Made by a program: the position numbers and the translations under genes. Of a DNA stretch of 64,000 nt, positions 58,945 to 64,000 are shown piece after piece; within the stretch, counting starts at the first letter, position 1; the number at the start of each line of letters is the position of its first letter. The notes below the pieces were generated by a model. That model had not been told where the DNA came from and did not search any database. It saw only the letters and a program-made list of their open reading frames with translations. The DNA is from Icerya purchasi (taxonomy: Eukaryota; Arthropoda; Insecta; Hemiptera; Monophlebidae), in NCBI GenBank assembly GCA_039619475.1, contig CM077116.1:248195440-248259439 (forward strand). The letters run 5' to 3'.

Positions 58945-61043
58945 GTATTGTAATATTACTTTCTTCAGGGCGTAATTAATATCGAATTCTTTTAGGGGCT
59001 CTTTTTTGTAATAATTAATAGAAGAAACGTTGTCGGAAATGTGACAGTATCTTTTGGCAAAGTGTTTTATTTTATTGTATTATAATAATTGTGTATTATG
59101 TTTTTAAATGATTTCGGTAGTAAAAGTAATTTAAAGTAGAGAAAAAAAAAAAAAAAAAAACGATAATATTATAAATGAAAGCGGCCAGTTATTGTTGTTT
59201 AAATGTACAAAGACACGGTAACTTTTAGCAAAGTATAATTTTTATCCTGTTAAATACTTTTAATAGACATAAAGTTAGCATGGTGCTAAGCGATTGATGA
59301 TTTTTGGAATAACTGAAGAATTATGATTTTAAGTTCTGAAAAAATGCGGAACAATCGAACATGACGTGATTCATGTTTTATCAGGTACAGCGCTTAATTA
59401 CGTAGACGAAATTTTGTTTGACAATCTTGTTTATACCAGTTGTTCGCTGATAAGTGGATATAGAGGAGTTTTTAAATTTGATAATATTTCCTTGTATAAA
59501 CCGGATGAAATTGTTTTCGTAAAATCTTTTTTCAATCGTAACTTTTAAATTTGTGTATATTTTTTCGTTCAAACAACAGTTCCGTAATGAATTAAACGTT
59601 TTCGCGCGTGTTATAGAACAACAAGAATTTCTTCACTGCGCGAACAATCAATTGCTATAATGAATTTATAATTAATCTCCTAAGCGATAAAAGTTACTGT
59701 TCACACTTTACAATATTTAAATTTACCTATCAAGAATTAACAAAAATTATTATTACGCAGAAATCAGCCGGGGACAAATAAATGTATACTTTTGTCCAAT
59801 ACAGCCCGCCGCGGTATTCTTGATAAAAATTCTAATTAACCGTCTGATTTAAATGTAGCGTTAACCGGACTTTTTCTATTCACGTCAAACAAACTCCCTC
59901 CTTCTATACTGCTTGAAGTTTATTACAACGGTTAAATCTAAATAGTATTTCCCTATTCTTACGCTTATAATTGTCACCTGGAATAGTGCCACACGAATGG
60001 CAGCGATACCTGATTTCGACTGCGCATTGTAATTTTTTTCGCATTTCGATCTACTATTCGAACTTGTTTTAACTGTTATTTGCTTTGTGCAAAAGCATAA
60101 TACAGATTAATGGTATCCGTTCTTTTTCGATTTTTTTTTTTTTTCGTTCTAAAAAAGTTTCGAATATAAGTATTCTTTAAAAAATCACACTTCTACGTAC
60201 ACTGTGATTCGACATATAGGTAAAGAGACTTTACCTACGTTTTTATTTTGTTAATTTTAGTTGCGCGCCTTTTTACAAGTTGATTGATAATTTTTCAAAA
60301 AAGTTACCGTATGCTCTTTTATTATTTAATTCGTGATCTAGAGAAGAATGGTCGAAATTGGAATTGTTCCAATGATTTGAGGTATTTCGTATTTTTGCGC
60401 GACAAGTAACCTCTACTGTCCTGGGGGAGGGGGGGGAGTGATGTGATAATTCGAGTTCAGTGTAATTCTATTTTTACGCATTATTTTGAAAACAGTCGCG
60501 CTCACTCTCTGTAAAAGCGAAACAAATAAATAGCGCGTAAAATCGTATAAAATTTGAAGGTCAACTGAAAAATGACAAGATCATTGAACGAAATTCGCTA
60601 ATAAAAAGTAGTCGTCACACCATTGGTGCGTATTTTTCGTAACTCGGGGCAAAATTATGAATCATTTCTTTCGTACTGAAAACTTGAAATGCTTTTTTTT
60701 TTACAAACAGGAGATGTTAAAACTAGCTTATAAATTACCGGTTACGCATTACAAATATGTAAAATTTACACGTGTACAATGCAGAATTTTCTTATTCTTT
60801 TTCTTTGCCTGACTAATTTTCACTGTTTACTTTTAAAAATGGCAATGTTCGCACAGCGCACGATTAAAATGTGACACAATATGATGTAACTTTTCATATC
60901 ATCCACAGGCGGCGGCAGTACTCTAGAACGATTTATTATGTAGAGATTTATCGATAACAACAACGTATATTTTCGCTAGTTTGTAATTTTTTCTTTAACA
61001 TTTCGGAAATTACATAAAACCAAATGTGTTCATTTACATACAG
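58945..61043. other. FNBP4 intron sequence, nothing recognised
   Basis: AT-rich, with a G run near 60422-60438. No element recognised. Confidence 0.5.
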
Positions 61044-61177
61044 ACGCTGATGGGGGCGTGGTACGCCAATGCGTTAGACTTGAAGTATCTAGAAGAGTGG
61101 CTAGAAGCGTCCGGTCATCAATTGAAAACGATAGAAAATGCAACAATCCCCGTCGGATGGGTTTGTGAATGGGATCG
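61044..61177 (+). CDS. FNBP4: FNBP4 exon, helical block part 2 and first strand of WW domain 2
   Basis: The acceptor is TTTACATACAG and the donor GTAAAT. It encodes TLMGAWYANALDLKYLEEWL, EASGHQLKTIENATIPVGWV and CEWDR. It aligns with the vertebrate FNBP4 'ADW..GALN..YL...L..A...L..YE...P.GW.CHWDR' segment. The exon stops inside WW2, leaving two bases (CG); the remaining WW2 strands must be in the next exon, which is not in the window. Confidence 0.92.
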
Positions 61178-62299
61178 GTAAATTTCATTTTTACAATATT
61201 TATGTGAACGTACTTCCTGCGCGTATCTTACACATTTACGCATTTTGCAAGTATCGAAGAACTATATCCGAACGGCAATATTATAATTGTTCGTTTTATC
61301 GAAATTCCGAATGTTAAAACAATTCTTATATTATTCGGCCTTTTTTTCAAAAATTTGTTTTCTATTCGTTTTAAGTTGCATCGAAATTGTTGAAGAATAA
61401 ATTCGCTCTATCGATAGCATCTCTTCACACATCATCGTGTGTGTCTGTCGCTTACAGCCCTCGACTTTAGATCGATTTCCTGTTTAATGAGCTTTTCTTT
61501 TCTACTTCCAGATCACATCGCTATATACGAGTTAACGAACATCCTTGTTGTTTGTTACACGTCATTCGGCTACACTAGCTTTAAACAATGTTACCATTTT
61601 TTGGTAAAATTGAACTATTTACGCTACATTTTTCGATGAAAAGTACAATAATACATTTTTAATTAATATCACGTCTACCGCGCATACGCTAAGAAAAAAT
61701 GTTATTATTGAAAATTATGCCTACGGTCAATATAGAGTTTATTTGATGAAAATAGTGATTTTTTATCATTTCTCATCAGAATAACACAAATTGTTGTTGA
61801 TCTGTTCGCAATGTTATTTTTCAAAACCACTATGAAGTTATTACAGGTGTATTTTTTATTAAAGTTTTTACAATAAACGGTGCTGTTTTATTCGCTGGTT
61901 TTTTCTAATGTAAGGGAATTATTTAACTTTTTTTTTTTTTTTGCGTTAGATCCTATTTACTTTTTTATTTATAACGTAAAAGAACTTTTTATTAATACTG
62001 TACTTCTTGTTACGTTACTCACAATGAATCATAATGTGCCGAACTATTCAAAAAATATGTGAAAGTAAACGGGGTACTTAAGTACGCTGATGAAATATTA
62101 CGAATGTACCCCACAGTATATCTGTGTTTTATTCTTACGTCATATGATTTTAGAGCATTACACGGTAAACAGTTTATAATTTGTAATAATAATCTCTGAT
62201 TATTGCTCTCAGTGTTATTTCTTCAGGAATTCCTATAGACAGTGTTATGGTCAACTTCAATTGTGCTCGAATAAACAACACGTTCTCATTGTCCGCGCT
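61178..62299. other. FNBP4 intron sequence, nothing recognised
   Basis: AT-rich; no continuation of WW2 was found. Confidence 0.5.
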
Positions 62300-62415
62300 T
62301 TACATTTCGATTATTTAATTTAACTTCTGTAATAATTTCTGTCGTCGCCTAGGGTTGAACACTTTAGACTTCCGCAGTAACGGGAGCCAAGCGTTCTAGC
62401 AACTGGGCTATCGCA
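62300..62415 (-). mobile_element. Partial tRNA-derived SINE
   Basis: The minus-strand head (62415-62340) has A box-like ATAGCCCAGTTGCTAGAACG and B box-like GTTCAACCC. The adjoining part of the body (TTTCTGTCGTCG, TAATTT, ATTATTTAA blocks) matches the other copies. The rest of the body is missing or too diverged. Confidence 0.65.
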
Positions 62416-62714
62416 AATTCGTTAATTATAATTCATCTTATTTTTTTTTCTTTGTCTAAAATTGTTTTATTTGTATCGAGAGTTCGGTACTGCATTTTCC
62501 TAGCAGATTTTTTTTTTTTTTAATTTTCCGCATTTATAAGCTTGCTGCACCGTTGCAGCCGTATATAACCATTTTTTCCCGTACTACAACAAATTCTTAA
62601 ATTTTTCAGTACTTGTCCGTTTTTTATCGGTTCTTATCTTTAATTCTATTTTTCGGTGCATATCTTTCACACTTTGGTATTCTTAGTCTTTACTTCGTTT
62701 TAAAGTTCTTCAAT

Positions 62715-64000
62715 ATAGAGCTATTAATGATATTATCGAAGACGTTCGATCTCCGGTAAAAGCTGGTCTTTTCGCAGGTGACTTGGTAGTGTTTCTTACA
62801 TATTCAAACATAGAACAAGGAGAACACATCAGCAAGAGACGGCCAACAGAATCACAACGAGAGCTCAAAACAGCGGTTGGAAGTTTTCTCTAAAAAAAAA
62901 AACAAAAAACAAAAGCAGTCTACTTCTGTTGAACAAGATCCTACTAAACACTTCACCCATTCATCGTTATTTGGGACTTCATTTCGACAATAAATTAATT
63001 TAGAGAAAACGTATAACTCAGCTAACTAAATCGTGTACAGCAAAACTAAATCTGCTAAAAAAAACCCCATCGCACGGAGCTGTCCACCGTTCTTTATTAA
63101 TGACAATTTACCGCTCGAAATGCAGCTATAGAGCCCCCCCCCCTGGTTTTCTTTAGCAGCCATGACAGATCTCACCAAACTGGACACCATCTATGAGATT
63201 TCTCTTCGCTTAGTTACAGGCGCGCTCAGAACATCCCCAATACCCAGCCTCTATTGTGAAGCCTCACAGAGTGGCGGCCCCCACCGCTTCGATGTGATTA
63301 CCTTACAGTGAACCTATTACTACGTACAGAAGCTAATTCGGGTCTTCCAGCAGCAAACAACGTTATGCGATCAATCCAGAGCCAATCAGAAACCAGACTC
63401 TTATGATCTCGAGTTAAAAGGATCTTACCCTACGCATCGAGAGTCTTTTCACACCGATTTACCAATGATTCAAGATTTCCTCAATGGAGACACAATAAAC
63501 CTGCAAAAATCTTTCCACCGTGGACAGTGAAACTAGCCTCATTTGACTATTCGCTGCTGCCGAAGAAGAACTCTTATTTTTTCATAGTTCATAAACTACT
63601 TTCCCTGCAAAGAAATAGATTATATTACTCAGAAAGGACAAAGCAGAATTTTCTGGTTGCGCGGTCGTTATTGGTCAAAACATTATTCTCAGATTTTCGC
63701 TTCCGCCGCTATTCTCCGCTCTGTTCGTAGAATTGTACGGCATCCGGCTAGCTTTGGAACACGCGGTTAAATCAAACCAACATATAATAACAATAGTCAC
63801 GAACGCAATGACAACCTTACAGAACATCCAACAAAAATTAAACCACCCGATAGCTGACTCCATAAATATATATAATCGTTCAGAATTCATCGCCCGGGGT
63901 AACCTTCTTGTAGGTTCCTAGTCACGCAAACATCCCAGGAAACCTCATGGCCAATCGTGACGCAAAAGAGGCATTCAAAATGCTTCCGGTTCTGCGATTT
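62715..64000 (+). pseudogene. Jockey/I-like LINE with RT and RNase H, running off the window
   Basis: Broken + frames read SPVKAGLFAGDLVVFLTYSN (palm motif ADD changed to AGD), KTKAVYFC, then KSCTAKLNLLKKTPSHGAVH and RSLLMTIYRSK. LDTIYEISLRLVTGALRTSP and IPSLYCEA follow, and finally an RNase H start LYGIRLALEHAVKSNQH with IADSI and MANRDAKEA-like remains at the edge. Several frameshifts and a lost catalytic Asp make this part inactive. The 5' part of RT is missing; the 3' end lies beyond 64000. Confidence 0.75.

Larger units (their letters stand above)
24178..61177 (+). other. FNBP4: FNBP4 orthologue, gene span of the nine exons seen (incomplete at 3' end)
   Basis: FNBP4 is a nuclear WW-domain protein that binds proline-rich ligands such as formins and is found with splicing-related complexes. 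Nine exons joined in frame give about 812 codons: 24178-24300, 24413-24494, 28938-29077, 36236-36519, 43271-43703, 47218-47478, 54235-55068, 58799-58944, 61044-61177. All introns are GT-AG and all phases agree. Domain order: WW1; acidic low-complexity middle; a conserved alpha-helical block (FL...VQIMAIQIE, then ALDLKYLEEWLEASGHQLK); and the start of WW2 (GWVCEWDR). This order and the helical block match vertebrate FNBP4 closely. The rest of WW2 and the C-terminus lie beyond the window. Introns measure 112, 4443, 7158, 6751, 3514, 6756, 3730 and 2099 bp, then more than 2.8 kb. Confidence 0.9.

Noticed and set aside
1..64000. CRISPR arrays, prokaryotic operons, ribosome binding sites, rRNA
   Set aside because: No regularly spaced repeats, no operon layout; splice sites, SINEs and large introns show a eukaryotic genome.

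Overview
The window is AT-rich, intron-rich eukaryotic DNA. Large introns, arthropod-type transposons (mariner, Tc1, several hAT families, MULE/Kolobok-like, RTE and Jockey/I-like LINEs) and a tRNA-headed SINE family point to an insect; I cannot fix the order. Nothing prokaryotic or viral was seen.

One host gene dominates the + strand. Nine exons that join in frame between 24178 and 61177 encode most of a formin-binding protein 4 (FNBP4) orthologue. They cover the first WW domain, a long acidic/charged middle, and the conserved block leading into the second WW domain. The second WW domain is cut by an intron and completed beyond the window. The introns (112 bp to about 7.2 kb) are filled with transposons: a Tc1 relic, a Jockey/I-like LINE, a foldback repeat, a full-length RTE, a TTAA-flanked element, a Jockey-like relic with a SINE inside it, a Charlie-like hAT, an intact mariner, an endonuclease fragment and a second RNase H LINE. 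A five-codon candidate first exon lies at 21973-21988.

The left third (1-20000) is a transposon graveyard with readable stratigraphy. A ZMYM1-like hAT transposase gene is interrupted by an RTE LINE (299-4023) and by a 404-bp hAT MITE (4737-5140). Further on are a SINE, MULE remains, another ZMYM1-like hAT, a SINE-head/mariner chimera, a second hAT MITE, two sister hAT copies with separate 8-bp target duplications, and an orphan C2H2 finger.

The most interesting signal is RNA structure. Both RTE copies (299-4023 and 39174-42641) begin, exactly next to their target-site duplications, with a sequence that folds as an HDV/CPEB3-like self-cleaving ribozyme: P1 at the first nucleotide, P2, P3 with the loop UUCACGU, P1.1 GG, P4, and a catalytic-C CUAA joint. 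The two copies differ in sequence but keep pairing in several helices. Both carry a large extra three-way-junction domain between P1 and P2.
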